From assembly GCA_021234155.1 (NCBI GenBank), contig JAJEKV010000052.1, positions 7,491,358-7,555,357 on the forward strand: a stretch of DNA of 64,000 nucleotides. Reading direction: 5' to 3'. Origin of the DNA: Isoetes taiwanensis. Its lineage: Eukaryota > Streptophyta > Lycopodiopsida > Isoetales > Isoetaceae. Shown piece by piece: positions 33,541 through 43,743 of the stretch (position 1 is the first letter of the stretch; each line of letters begins with the position of its first letter). The position numbers were made by a program, and so were the translations under genes. The notes under the pieces are model-generated. The model made no database searches. It was not told the DNA's origin and saw nothing but the letters and a program-made list of their open reading frames with translations.

Positions 33541-33552
33541 CACCCCCCGTTC
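33541..33552 (-). promoter_or_regulatory. Polypurine tract
   Basis: On the minus strand GAACGGGGGGTG directly abuts the 3' LTR, the expected place for plus-strand priming of reverse transcription. Confidence 0.85.
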
Positions 33553-33555
33553 TGC

Positions 33556-36426
33556 TTATAACGAGGATGCCAAACCAAGAGTATCCCTGTGCATCTTAAA
33601 CCTCTCTGCACACAGAGGCTTAGTGAGCAAGTCTGCAGGCATTTTGTCTGTTGAGATATATTCCATCTTGATAGATCCATCCACAACCTTTTCCCTGGTA
33701 AAGTGGTGATGAATGGATATATGCTTAGATCTCCTGTGATGGATTGGGTTCTCTGTAAGGGCAATGCTGCTCTTGTTATCATTGTATACAATGGTTGGCC
33801 ATGCTTGATCATACCCGATTTCAGCTAGAAACTGCCTTAGCCAAATTGTTTCCCTTACCACAGCAGATGTAGCTACATATTCAGCTTCACAGGAAGAAAG
33901 AGCCACCGTGGTTTGCTTAGAACTTGTCCAAGTTACTGCTGCCCCATGAAGCATGATAGAAAAACCCGTGGTGGATCTTCTTGTATCTTGATCTCCCGCC
34001 CAATCAGCATCAACAAATGAAACGAGTTTCACTGCTGGATAATTAGAGTCTGGACCATATTTGAGGCCTAATGCAGATGTGCCTTGAAGGTATCGAATAA
34101 TTCTCTTTACTGCCTTCCAATGCTCAGAACCTGGATTTTGCATGAACCTGCTGACAGCACCAGTTGCTTGCGCAATATCAGGCCTGGTACTTACCATGAT
34201 GTGCATTAAGCAACCAACTGCATTCCTATAAGGGATTTTCTCCATCTCGAGCTGTTCCTTCCTATTTTGAGGTTCCATGTCTTTGCTTAACCTCAAGGTT
34301 AGAGCTGCTGGAGTTTCTTTTGTCATGCATTCCCTCATTCCAAACCTTCTGCATAATTTCTTAACTGCCTGCTCTTGGTGAATTATCAATGTCCTTGCTG
34401 CCCTATCTCTCAGAATTTGCAGTCCCAAACAAGTTTTTATCTCCCCTAAATCTGTCATCCTGAATTCAGCCCTTAAAGCTTGCTTAGTGGAATCAATTCC
34501 CTCCATGCCCTTGCTTATAATTATGAGGTCGTCTACATACACTATAACCATGAGGATATTTTGCCCATTCCACTTGACGTAGACATTCCACTCTGTTATG
34601 CATCTTGAGAAACCAAGATTTTTGAGAAACTGATCTATTCTATTGTACCACATTCTTGGACTTTGCTTCAGACCGTATAATGCTCTATTCAATTTACATA
34701 CCTTGCCATTTTCTTGATTGAATCCTTCGGGCTGCTTCATGTAGATTTCTTCATCCAGGAATCCATTCAAAAACGCTGTCTTTACATCCATTTGATGTAT
34801 TTCCAGATTTTCTTGTGCTGCTAATGCTAATACTGTTCTGATTGAGGTCATCTTTGCTACTGGGGAGAACGTCTCATCGAAATCAATCCCTTGTTGTTGC
34901 GAAAAACCTTGAGCCACTAGCCTGGCACGATATCTTTGGACTGACCCATCACTGCCATGTTTGATTCTGAACACCCACTTGCATCCTACTGGTTTTCTTC
35001 CCTTGGGCAATTCCACTAGATCCCATGCATGTGTCATCTGCATGGCAGTCATTTCTTCTTGCATGGCTATTCTCCAATGCTCAGATTCTGTCCCTTCCAA
35101 TGCATCCTTGACTGACAACGGTTCTAACATTTCTGCTGAAAAACATTCATAAGCACATTTTTCCTCCATGTCATTATCCCACCATGGGCCATGGATTTGC
35201 TCAAACTGCAGCTCATGGTCTCTGGCTTGTGCTAATGCTGCAGACCCTCTGGATTTTTTCCATTCAAGCCACCTTGTTGTTGGATGGTGTCCTCTGTTAC
35301 TCCTTCGGATCTGCCCCCTACCTTCCTCTTCTATGACCGTGTTCCTAGGATATTCTACAGGCTGATCGTGTGTCTCATCCTGCCTAGAATTCATCTCTGA
35401 CTCTTGCCCATTATTTGACTCTTCCAATTCTGACCCACGACCATCTTGTTGCTGCTTGTTGAGATCTGAAATCACTGGATTGTCTTCTTGTATTTCAAGC
35501 CACAAGTCTGTCTCTTCCTGAAAAAAATCATCTTCCCCATTTTCTTGTGCAAAAGCCAACCCATATTCATCAAACACGGCATTGCTGGTTCTGATAACCT
35601 TTCGAGTGCTCATATCTAGAAGCCTATATCCTTTCCCATCTACGCAATAGCCTATGAAGATGCATTTTCTTGCCTTGTCATCCAGCTTAGATTTTCTGAT
35701 TTCCTTTGGAGTGAATGCATATGCAATGCATCCAAAGACTTTCAAGTGCGCAACATCCGGCTTGTGGCCGCTCCATAATTCCTCCGGAGTTTTTCCTTGA
35801 ACAGCTGCAGTTGGGGCCCTGTTTTGAAGATAGCATGCAGTTAAAATCGCCTCTCCCCAGAATTGATCAGACACTTTTGCCCATTTCATCATGCTTAAGG
35901 CGCATTCCTTCAAGGTCCTCATTTTTCTCTCTGCTACTCCATTCTGGGCATGTTCATATGGGTTTGATAGCTGTCTCCTGATTCCTTCTTCTTGAAGACA
36001 AGCATTAAACTTGTTAGAGACAAATTCAGTCCCATTATCACTTCGGATTGCATCAATCCTATACCCTGTTTCATTTTCGACTTGTTGCTTCCATATTTTG
36101 AATACATCCAACACTTCATTTTTCTTTCTTGTGAGAAAGACAAACGTCTTCCTTGTGTAATTGTCTACGATCACTAAGAAGTATTCTGCTTTGCCTAGTG
36201 ATTTCACAGGCATGTGTCCACTTAAATCAGTGTGGATCAATTGCAAAGGTCTGGTAGCTCGTGTGCCCTGCCTCTTTATTTTCTTTTGTTGTAGTTTGCC
36301 ACTTATACACCCCTCACACAAGCCCAAGTTTCCTTTTGATGAGACCTCCATTCCCGTCACCATACTCTCTTTCTGCAGCTGATGTAACCTGCCTTGATTG
36401 ATATGCCCAAACTGCCTATGCCACAA
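33556..36426 (-). CDS. Copia pol: integrase, reverse transcriptase, RNase H
   Basis: 956 residues continuing the gag frame after one TAA. It opens with the GAG-pre-integrase zinc motif (W-H-R-Q-F-G-H, then C-E-G-C). The integrase core shows I-H-T-D-L-S-G-H, R-S-D-N-G-T-E-F and N-G-V-A-E-R-K, supplying the D, D and E. Reverse transcriptase follows with M-D-V-K-T-A-F-L-N-G and Y-V-D-D-L-I-I, then RNase H with V-D-A-D-W-A-G-D, S-S-C-E-A-E-Y and D-N-K-S-S. All catalytic residues are present and the frame is otherwise intact to its natural end. There is no ATG at the start, so translation must come by readthrough from gag or from an unmutated sister copy in trans. Confidence 0.95.
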   Translation of the reverse strand: MWHRQFGHINQGRLHQLQKESMVTGMEVSSKGNLGLCEGCISGKLQQKKIKRQGTRATRPLQLIHTDLSGHMPVKSLGKAEYFLVIVDNYTRKTFVFLTRKKNEVLDVFKIWKQQVENETGYRIDAIRSDNGTEFVSNKFNACLQEEGIRRQLSNPYEHAQNGVAERKMRTLKECALSMMKWAKVSDQFWGEAILTACYLQNRAPTAAVQGKTPEELWSGHKPDVAHLKVFGCIAYAFTPKEIRKSKLDDKARKCIFIGYCVDGKGYRLLDMSTRKVIRTSNAVFDEYGLAFAQENGEDDFFQEETDLWLEIQEDNPVISDLNKQQQDGRGSELEESNNGQESEMNSRQDETHDQPVEYPRNTVIEEEGRGQIRRSNRGHHPTTRWLEWKKSRGSAALAQARDHELQFEQIHGPWWDNDMEEKCAYECFSAEMLEPLSVKDALEGTESEHWRIAMQEEMTAMQMTHAWDLVELPKGRKPVGCKWVFRIKHGSDGSVQRYRARLVAQGFSQQQGIDFDETFSPVAKMTSIRTVLALAAQENLEIHQMDVKTAFLNGFLDEEIYMKQPEGFNQENGKVCKLNRALYGLKQSPRMWYNRIDQFLKNLGFSRCITEWNVYVKWNGQNILMVIVYVDDLIIISKGMEGIDSTKQALRAEFRMTDLGEIKTCLGLQILRDRAARTLIIHQEQAVKKLCRRFGMRECMTKETPAALTLRLSKDMEPQNRKEQLEMEKIPYRNAVGCLMHIMVSTRPDIAQATGAVSRFMQNPGSEHWKAVKRIIRYLQGTSALGLKYGPDSNYPAVKLVSFVDADWAGDQDTRRSTTGFSIMLHGAAVTWTSSKQTTVALSSCEAEYVATSAVVRETIWLRQFLAEIGYDQAWPTIVYNDNKSSIALTENPIHHRRSKHISIHHHFTREKVVDGSIKMEYISTDKMPADLLTKPLCAERFKMHRDTLGLASSL

Positions 36427-37932
36427 TTAAATGTCTTTATCTGGACCAGCTGCTACCAAGGCATGTATCTCTTCGTTTTCTCCTTCAATCAGCTTGTATA
36501 GATGCCCATATCTGCTGGCCTTAGCAATGACTCTATGTCTTGTATTCAAGAGTAACAGTTCATCCTTCTTGATGCATGAGAGGACCCCTACATCAGCTAA
36601 TCTAGCTAATGACATCAAATTTCGTGACAGGCCTGGAACATACAAGACTTGCCTTAATTTTCTGGTGGAATCTGCAAAATGACAGTTCAAGGTGCATGTT
36701 TCTGCAATCTTAAGGCCAGATGCAATTCCACTGACATTTCTTCCATCATCTTCCGTTTTGAAGTCTGTCAGCCACTCCCTGTGGTTTGTCATTACGTGAG
36801 TTGCTGCTGAGTCAAGCACCCAAGTCCTCCCTTGATGATTCACAGCCGCCATAGCCAATGCTTCTGCTGAATCTGCTTCTGCCACCAAGCCTTGATGTTC
36901 CTGCATCTCATGATCGTGACAGTCTTGCCATCTTCTTTTCAGAAATCTGTCAAGAGTTTCTGCCCAGTTACCCTTAAAATCACATGCTTTCTCCTGCCAT
37001 TCGTCTACAAAAGCCATGTTGGCCTCTGATTCACTTTCTGTGTCACTGTCAGAGGATTTTCCTTTGTTTTCTTCTGCTATGTGGGCACTTGAAGATCTGC
37101 TGCTAGACCTCGTATTGCTCCACTTTTTCCTTGAGGATGATTTTGCCCCTCGTTCTTCTCCTTTTCTATCATCTCTTCCTTTGACAGTCTTCTTAAAATC
37201 CTCCTTCTTTGAGCGGCAATTTCTTGAAATGTGCCCTTTCTTTCCACATGTCCAGCATTCAAAATCGTTTTTGGATGACTTTGTATGTGCAACAAACGCA
37301 CACTCTCCCTCCTCATGCTTCTGCAGGTGGGATGCCTGCAATACAGCCCCAATGACAGTTTCACTTTTCATAACTCCATCCTTGCAACCCATGGCTTGCT
37401 TGATTGAGTCATAGGAACTGGGGAGGCTGGCCAAGATTGCCATTGCCAAATCCTCATCACTTATGGTATGGTTCAAGGCTGCCAGTTGATCAGACAGGCT
37501 TTCCATATGACTAATGTGATCTGTTGGGTCCTCCCCTTCCTTCATCTTGGCACTGAAGAAATTTTGCCAAAGAAACAACTTCTGAGAAGTGCTGTGTGTT
37601 TTGAAAGTCTTCTTCAAGCACTCCCATCCTTCTTTTGCAGTGCTTTTAAGCCTTACCAATGGGATCTGCCCATCTTTTAAGCCAAACATCATTGAGGTTT
37701 TGGCTCTGTTATCCTTCTTCCTCCAAGCATTAAGGAGGGCAATCTCATCAGCAGATGGAGCAACTTCTCCATCCCCTTCATTTTCTTGTACTATTGGCTT
37801 GGGATCATCTCCGCTTACTACATCCCAGACCTCCCTTTCTTCAAGAACGGCTTGCATCTTCCAGAACCAAACTGTGGCATTGGTTCGATCCAATTTTTCC
37901 AGATTTTTCAGGTCCATTTGCAGCTTTGCCAT
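36427..37932 (-). CDS. Copia gag and protease
   Basis: 501 residues from the ATG at 37932. The N-terminal half is the copia gag (UBN2-like) domain with W-F-W-K-M-Q-A-V-L and A-W-R-K-K-D. A CCHC knuckle, C-W-T-C-G-K-K-G-H-I-S-R-N-C, is at residues 226-239. The aspartic protease active site is at about 372-378 (V-L-D-S-A-A-T). The frame ends in TAA at 36427-36429, immediately before the W-H-R pre-integrase motif, where related elements have no stop. The stop therefore cuts the polyprotein between protease and integrase. Confidence 0.95.
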   Translation of the reverse strand: MAKLQMDLKNLEKLDRTNATVWFWKMQAVLEEREVWDVVSGDDPKPIVQENEGDGEVAPSADEIALLNAWRKKDNRAKTSMMFGLKDGQIPLVRLKSTAKEGWECLKKTFKTHSTSQKLFLWQNFFSAKMKEGEDPTDHISHMESLSDQLAALNHTISDEDLAMAILASLPSSYDSIKQAMGCKDGVMKSETVIGAVLQASHLQKHEEGECAFVAHTKSSKNDFECWTCGKKGHISRNCRSKKEDFKKTVKGRDDRKGEERGAKSSSRKKWSNTRSSSRSSSAHIAEENKGKSSDSDTESESEANMAFVDEWQEKACDFKGNWAETLDRFLKRRWQDCHDHEMQEHQGLVAEADSAEALAMAAVNHQGRTWVLDSAATHVMTNHREWLTDFKTEDDGRNVSGIASGLKIAETCTLNCHFADSTRKLRQVLYVPGLSRNLMSLARLADVGVLSCIKKDELLLLNTRHRVIAKASRYGHLYKLIEGENEEIHALVAAGPDKDI

Positions 37933-38018
37933 CTTCTCCAGTCAGATGACTCTTTTATCTCTCAGATCTTTCTGCCTTACGGCTCACTCTTCTCTCTCTC
38001 TGATCCTTCTGCCTTACG

Positions 38019-38030
38019 GCTCTGATACCA
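38019..38030 (-). promoter_or_regulatory. tRNA-iMet primer-binding site
   Basis: On the minus strand TGGTATCAGAGC begins at the base adjacent to the 5' LTR and is complementary to the 3' end of plant initiator-methionine tRNA, the usual copia primer. Confidence 0.95.
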
Positions 38031-38220
38031 TGAAACGAGAACCGAAGCTCCAAGAACGTAGAGCAATTGCAAGAATCGGATGGGCTCAACCCATCGACAC
38101 CACCTCATATATACATCCAAATATAGTTTACAATAAGCCATTAATGGCATAACAGATTTCAACGTCTGTTTTCTTAATAAGCAGAATCTTTTATAACTAG
38201 GTTTAATCTATATTCTAACA
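38031..38220 (-). repeat. 5' LTR of the copia element
   Basis: 190 bp; differs from the other LTR only by C in TTATAACTAG near 38197. It should hold the element promoter, but no TATA box was confidently located. Confidence 0.95.
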
Positions 38221-38503
38221 ACCTGGAATAGCTGGAATCTACAGTGCAGAGATGAATCTGCTAGAAAGGCTAGAAAGGTAAAAACGAAGCTGGAAATATA
38301 AGGATACAACGCTCCTTTCGTCAGATGGATCAAGCTCCCCAAATCGATCATCTACGGAATCTCTCCTTCCCGCCTTTCTCCCTTCACGTTGAAAGCTGGA
38401 AAATGAATGGTGTAGACGTATGGGCTCCCGACCATATACGATCGACCAAGGCAATAAAAAAACCCCAAACGTGCACTCACTTGATCAATACGTGTACTCT
38501 AGG

Positions 38504-38680
38504 TGCACCCCCGTTGTCTGTATGCTGGAGGTCTACCATTCCTGAATGCCAAGGTTCCGCAGTTAGGCTTGGCTTGGCATTGCAATGTGAAATTGCATTG
38601 AAATCTAAATTTGATGGAAAGCAATATTTTTATATTGATCTTCCAAAAAGCTACCAAATCTCTCAGTTTGATTTGCTTCA
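38504..38680 (+). pseudogene. gatB-like fragment (Glu-tRNA(Gln) amidotransferase subunit B)
   Basis: GatB transamidates mischarged Glu-tRNA(Gln) in organelles. In one frame the sequence reads [14 protein letters not shown], matching the conserved CPVC..PG.LPVLN..V block. After a shift near 38560 it continues [12 protein letters not shown], then [15 protein letters not shown] and Y-Q-I-S-Q-F-D, the hallmark of GatB/PET112. A conserved Arg (usually FDRKQYFYPDLP) is Gly here and a Pro is Ile. Similarity stops at about 38680 where the next block should begin. Two frame changes within 180 bp and the lost residues point to a decayed exon or captured fragment. It lies 280 bp from the copia insertion. 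Confidence 0.75.
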
Positions 38681-39591
38681 TCGGCCTAAGGCAAGGGGTT
38701 TCAAGATTAAGAAAGTACTTATCTGGGCTTTCTTCACTGTAATAAAAGGGTTGATTTGTATGGTTCCTTGAATGACATGTTTGCTTTTGTTAAGGTGGAC
38801 TTGCCCGGTGGAATCTGGGTAGCTACAGTATTTTGTATCTATTTATGCAGGTGATATTATCAATCAAGAAATAGAAAAGCAAGGAGTTAAATTGAAAAGC
38901 TAGGATTTAAAAACATGTTACATTGTTCTTCAGTAAAGGTATTCTATTGCGAAGTTAGAGTTGCATGCATGAATTTCTGTGTTATATGAGCCGGAAGCAT
39001 ATATGTTTTAGAAATCTTTAGACTTTATTGATCCTGATTCAAGTAAATGCGGGAAATAAGAGACACTAATATGATTTAGTCTGGCTGGCTTTTAAGGTAG
39101 ATGCCTTAGCTGTTGAGGACGATACTGCTCAATAGGGAGGGCTATAATTTACAACAAGGTAGATCATTTTTGCCATTTGAAAGAAATTGAAACCATAGGG
39201 CACACTTCTGTCAAATAAATATCAGTGTTCTAGATATGGCATGCAAATGCAATCTTAACTGCAGCTATACAAAGTTGCATTTAGAAAGTACATATATAGC
39301 TTCTAAAGCATGTGTCAACTCTATCACTGTTTGTAAGTGTAGTTTGTGTTGCAAAGTTGAATAAGTTGTGCTGTAGAAGATTGTGGTTGCTTGATTTTTA
39401 GGCATAGGGGTGGTGCTATTTGAGTTTCTTGGATTTCCACCTTATGCTCATAGTTCCCATTTAAGTCTACATTAATGTATCAAGTATTTTCTAGATTAGC
39501 TCGTCATTTCAAGCATTTTGTGCATGCTCAATTTTGTTTTGTGATGGTTTCTAAAGAGAGCCATTTAGCTATTTGCGTTAGTGCATTTTTC
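38681..39591. other. Spacer, no gene supported
   Basis: AT-rich. No remaining gatB exons were found on the plus strand, which supports a fragment rather than a full gene. Confidence 0.4.
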
Positions 39592-39765
39592 TTCCTAATA
39601 GTTGTTGCCCTCTTAAGAGTTCCTTGCTCCTTTTCATGGACGTTGTCTACTGTTTCTTTTGAGTTTGTTATAATGTTTGAGCTGCTAGCTTGTCAGTCAT
39701 ATGGGCTCATGACAATCCTCGTCTTTAGGAGGCCTTTCAATATGCATCTTTAAAAAAAGACCCTA
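39592..39765. repeat. Left part of a duplicated segment interrupted by a transposon
   Basis: Matches 61391-61566 almost base for base. It ends where the transposon terminus CATTAGGG begins. Its continuation is found beyond the transposon, at 51483. Confidence 0.9.
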
Positions 39766-40525
39766 CATTAGGGCGGATTTGGGGTCTCAAAATGGCCCTT
39801 ATCTTGGATGCCAGAATTCCACGTCATGTTTCTCGCGACCAATGATGTTTGCGCATTTTTTTCCAAAGTCAGTATTAGTTGGCAAGTAGAAAGAGGAGCA
39901 GGCTTACTTGGCATCCACATGGCGAAATTTCATAGGACATGTTTGTGCATTCATTGCAACCACATTAATGGCCCGCATTTTTCGAAAATCGTATCGCGGA
40001 CCAAAATAATGGCTACTTTTCCCGCCTACTGTGCACATGCCCACATGCACCAACCACCTTTTCAAATTTTGGCACCAAGATTTCCATTGTTCACATTAGC
40101 GCCGCTACGTGCATCCTCTCCGCCTTCGCTCTTCCTTTGGAATCCAAGTCTCCAATAGTGTCTGTGTTTTTGCGGGGCGAGCATAGAGTTAAGCAACAAC
40201 GGCGAGACGATGTGCGGACAAGCAAACATACGTTACATGCCATGTTTTTACTACCCAAATTTTCATTCTGAAGTTTTCCTACTTTTCAGCTCTTCCCATT
40301 CATCGTATTGCTCCCTGCCATTCATTCTTACAGAGAATGCTATCCTTAACGAAGGATGACTATGGAGTTACATCGCCGGAGCGACATTCATACGCAATGA
40401 ATAGGTAGAACTATAGGGTTCAAAATAAATGCTATGGATAGTATATTGCAAAAAAAAAAGGGAAGGGAGGGGGGAAGGGGTTTGAAGAGGAGGATATTTG
40501 CAAATTTGCACTCTCAATAATACAT

Positions 40526-40593
40526 GGATCACACCATGCGAAAATGCATATGCACTTTGTAAATGTGTAGTGAGATTTCGCGTCATGTGATCC
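40526..40593. repeat. Subterminal hairpin (GGATCACACCATGCG), diverged copy
   Basis: GGATCACACCATGCGAAA and, 40 bases on, TTTCGCGTCATGTGATCC are near-complements. It is the most diverged of four such hairpins in the transposon. Confidence 0.6.
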
Positions 40594-41289
40594 TTGCTTC
40601 TTTTTTCTTCCCTCTTCTTGATTTATATTCACTCACTGAATCAAATATTTTTCTTTGGGCTATATTTATCGGATATGGGGATTTGGGACTAGGGAAAAGC
40701 ATTACTGGCATCGTTGTTGTCTAACATATGGACATAAGAGACATGCTTTTCCAAGATATACATTCAGGGCAATGGGCATCTAGTTTTACGTTGTAAAATT
40801 GTGGGAGCCGAGCTTGAAAGTCGTCCCATGACCTCGTTTAGTTTAATTGTGCAAGCCTTATGAGAATGGTGTCCTTGCAATGAAGAAATGTTTGATAAGG
40901 CGTGCATCCGGGTTGTTGAAAAAATGAGTTACAAAATATTTGCTCCATTAGAGGTGTTTACTAATGCCACGACACAAAAGCTCCAAAGACATATTGTATA
41001 AAATGTCGCTTTCATGAGCCTTTGGATCAGTTAACTCAAAGTGTCACATATGGAAACATTGTTAGGTTTGATAAAATAACATAAAAATCTTATTTAATAA
41101 ACCTTTGGTTGTTGGTAAAGTGTTGGCTTATTGATTATGTGTTTGTATTTTGCTTTGGGACCCTCTTTGAAAACGTTTAGTTCATAAAACATAATATAAC
41201 TTGGAATGATACATATTTTATAATATGCAAATGGGAGACTATTGATGAGGGACTTGGTGTTATTATCTATTGACAACAAACAAGAAAGT

Positions 41290-41356
41290 GGATCACACCA
41301 TGCGAATTTAGTATATTCCAACCTTTTAGCTTATACAAAATTCGCTTGGTGTGATC
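41290..41356. repeat. Subterminal hairpin, copy 2
   Basis: GGATCACACCATGCGAATTT pairs with AAATTCGCTTGGTGTGATC across a loop of about 28 bases. The surrounding 250 bp recurs at 41560-41700 and 49515-49670, so the hairpin is part of a longer tandem unit. Confidence 0.75.
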
Positions 41357-41700
41357 TTTTTGGAAAAACATGACTTCCTATAGTAAAATTACTTTGATTA
41401 TCTTTTAATAAAAGAAATATATATGTGTCTTATTTGAAGTTAAGTGTGGATATGTGACGTGCTCATTTATTGATAAAGTGTTTGCTTTTTGAAAAGGGCT
41501 AATAACTTTATGTACTACTAGAGTTGGTAAAGTATTTTAGATGCAAATAGGATGCTTGATGTGATCCTTCTTAAAAAAAGATATGCTCTTTGAAAAGGAC
41601 TAATAACTTTATGCACTTGGGGTGGTAAAGCATTAAATGAGAAGGGGTACTTGTGTTTAATTTTAATTTGACAACAAATAAGAAAGTGGATCACACGATG

Positions 41701-41857
41701 CTACGGTTCTATTGCGATAGCAATAGAACCGTCATTCCTTGGATGGGGACGCCCCAGTATCACGCCCTCCTATTTATAGACCGGTTTTTTCCTTGGTTGG
41801 CCATCGGCATTCTCTTGAGCTTTGCTTTGTTGTCTTTAGCGCCTTCTACCTACCTTT
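41701..41857 (+). repeat. DIRS-like element, repeat A1
   Basis: Matches A2 at 48475-48627 with few differences, including a 4-base indel. It starts CTA then a perfect hairpin: CGGTTCTATTGC, loop GATA, GCAATAGAACCG (41704-41731). Confidence 0.9.
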
Positions 41858-43743
41858 CAAGGCGCACCAGCCAAGGCCATCCACGCTAGGGCGAACCGAC
41901 ACCATCCAAGGAGATCCACGCCAAGACGAACTTCGGTGGCTGCCTCTGTTCTCATCTGCGTCCCACATCCTGATTCTGCACCTAACAAGGTACGGCTGTT
42001 GGTTTGTTTTGGGTTAATCTCTCCTGTTTTACTTGGATCCATATGCCATGCTCGGCTCGATGGATGCTTCAACTCGGTGGTTTGAACAGCGGTATTGGTT
42101 AGTTTTCTCCCTTTGTTTTTTGTCTGTTCATTTGGAGCTGTTTATGCTTTTGATTCCGTCCTGCTGTTGTCTGTTCATTTGCGTGCTCTGTTTGCCTTTG
42201 GATCCGTCCTGCTGGTTTCTCTGCCTGCTGCCATCGGTTTGGATCTGAAGGCGGTTGATTCCTGTTCGCTCCACAGCCCATTTGGCTAAATCGGCCCGGT
42301 TTGCCGTCTGCCAGATTGATCGGCAGTATGGCAGCTGCCGGATAGACCCTGTCTGCCCAGCAACAATCGGCTCAGAGCCGGGTTTGCTTGGGAAGTTAAT
42401 TGCTTGCCTCGGTAGTTTTTTCCCTTCCTCCTTTAGTCTTTCCTTCTCCCTCTGTCGGCCGATCCTATCTGTCTGGTTTTTTGGTTCTGGATTTTTGGTT
42501 CGTATGATCTTTTTGACAGAAATAGCTCTCATTTTATCAGCTCTGCACATTTGCCCTGTGCCTTACCACGTCTTGGTCCCCCCTTTTTTGTTGGTTCCGG
42601 AGTTCCTATGGGTCGCCACCGCCGCTCGAACTGCCTTCGCCATCGCTCCCGCCTCCTCTTTCAAGGGAGGGATACCGGGTTCGGTTCCCTATTTTTCTGG
42701 GGATACCCAGTACGGGTTTATTTTTGTGCACCTTTGGGGAGTTGCACGTTGTTTTCTCATTCCCTTGCATTCTTTTTGTGCTTTCCTCATTTTCGATTGT
42801 TTTTTCCTTACTCCCTCATGTTTGTTTTGCTTGGGTTTTTTGTGTTCCGCGTTGGGGTATCCGATCGTGTTGCTCTTATAGTTGTTGCTAGCTCTGCGTC
42901 TTGGCCTCGTCTTATGGCTGTATGGTTTTCGCTGTTAGTTGTAGGTGTTTTTGTTTTTTGTTGCTTCATCGTGCATAAAATTGATCTTGCGTCCCCATGG
43001 GTATATGTATTTATTTCTACCATATAAGTTTTTGGGTCATTCGCTTGCACAAAGTCGTTGTATGGAGGTTTTTCAAGTTCCCCAAAACCGCCTTCAGGTT
43101 GTTCGTTATAGATAGTTGGGGTTGTGTTGTCTTCGTTTTTTTTTTGTTCTTTCTGTGTTTCGTAGGTAATCTCGTTAGAGCTTTTTCTTCGCTTGTCTCT
43201 TTGATTGAAATTCATCTCTTGCCCTCATTGTTTTCATAACATCTTGTTTTTTGCATTTTTTCCATTTGGATTGGTCCCTTTAGATGGTCGTTAGGATATT
43301 CATTATGTTTGTTTGTAAGGTTCTTCTCTTTGTCCCATTAATCCTATAGCGTGGTACGCAATTTGATCTATTTAGCATGTTTGCGCATGTTGTCCAGTTG
43401 CGCATTATGGTTTGCGTGCTTTTATTCCGTCTAGCTTACCTACTATTTTTAGATTTTGGGGTTTTCGTATGCGATGGTGCATATGTACATGCAAACATTA
43501 TCCTGTATTATTTCTTTATGTTTTTTCGGTGTTTTCCTTGTCAATTTTTTCGTTAAGTTTGTGGCTTGTTTCTAGTTCCTTTTTTATTATTTTTCATTTC
43601 TTCCTTTTGCTCAGATTAATCCCGTTAACTCATGTGCATCATGCCCTTTTCGCTCTTTTTCGTCTCCCTCCTTATGTCCCGGTAGTTGATTTTTGGTTAC
43701 ATTCTAGCAGCTTGCAACTTGTTATTTCTAGACATCTCACATT

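Larger units (their letters stand above)
33351..38220 (-). mobile_element. Ty1/copia LTR retrotransposon, young, with one internal stop
   Basis: 4870 bp bounded by 190-bp direct LTRs that start TG and end CA, flanked by the 5-bp target duplication ACCTG (33346-33350 and 38221-38225). The LTRs differ at one position of 190, so the insertion is recent. It is oriented on the minus strand: primer-binding site next to the right LTR, polypurine tract next to the left. Gag and pol lie in the same frame, separated by a single TAA. Domain order (gag, protease, integrase, reverse transcriptase, RNase H) is that of copia. No other lesion is visible, so the element could be a passively mobilised copy, or the stop could be read through. 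Confidence 0.95.

Noticed and set aside
34961-38152. Plus-strand open frames opposite copia gag-pol (up to 187 residues)
   Set aside because: Antisense shadows of the polyprotein.
42255-43239. Long open frames near the left end of the DIRS-like element (208 and 158 residues)
   Set aside because: Low-complexity Phe/Leu/Ser-rich translations from a pyrimidine-rich strand, overlapping in different frames, with no DIRS protein motifs.
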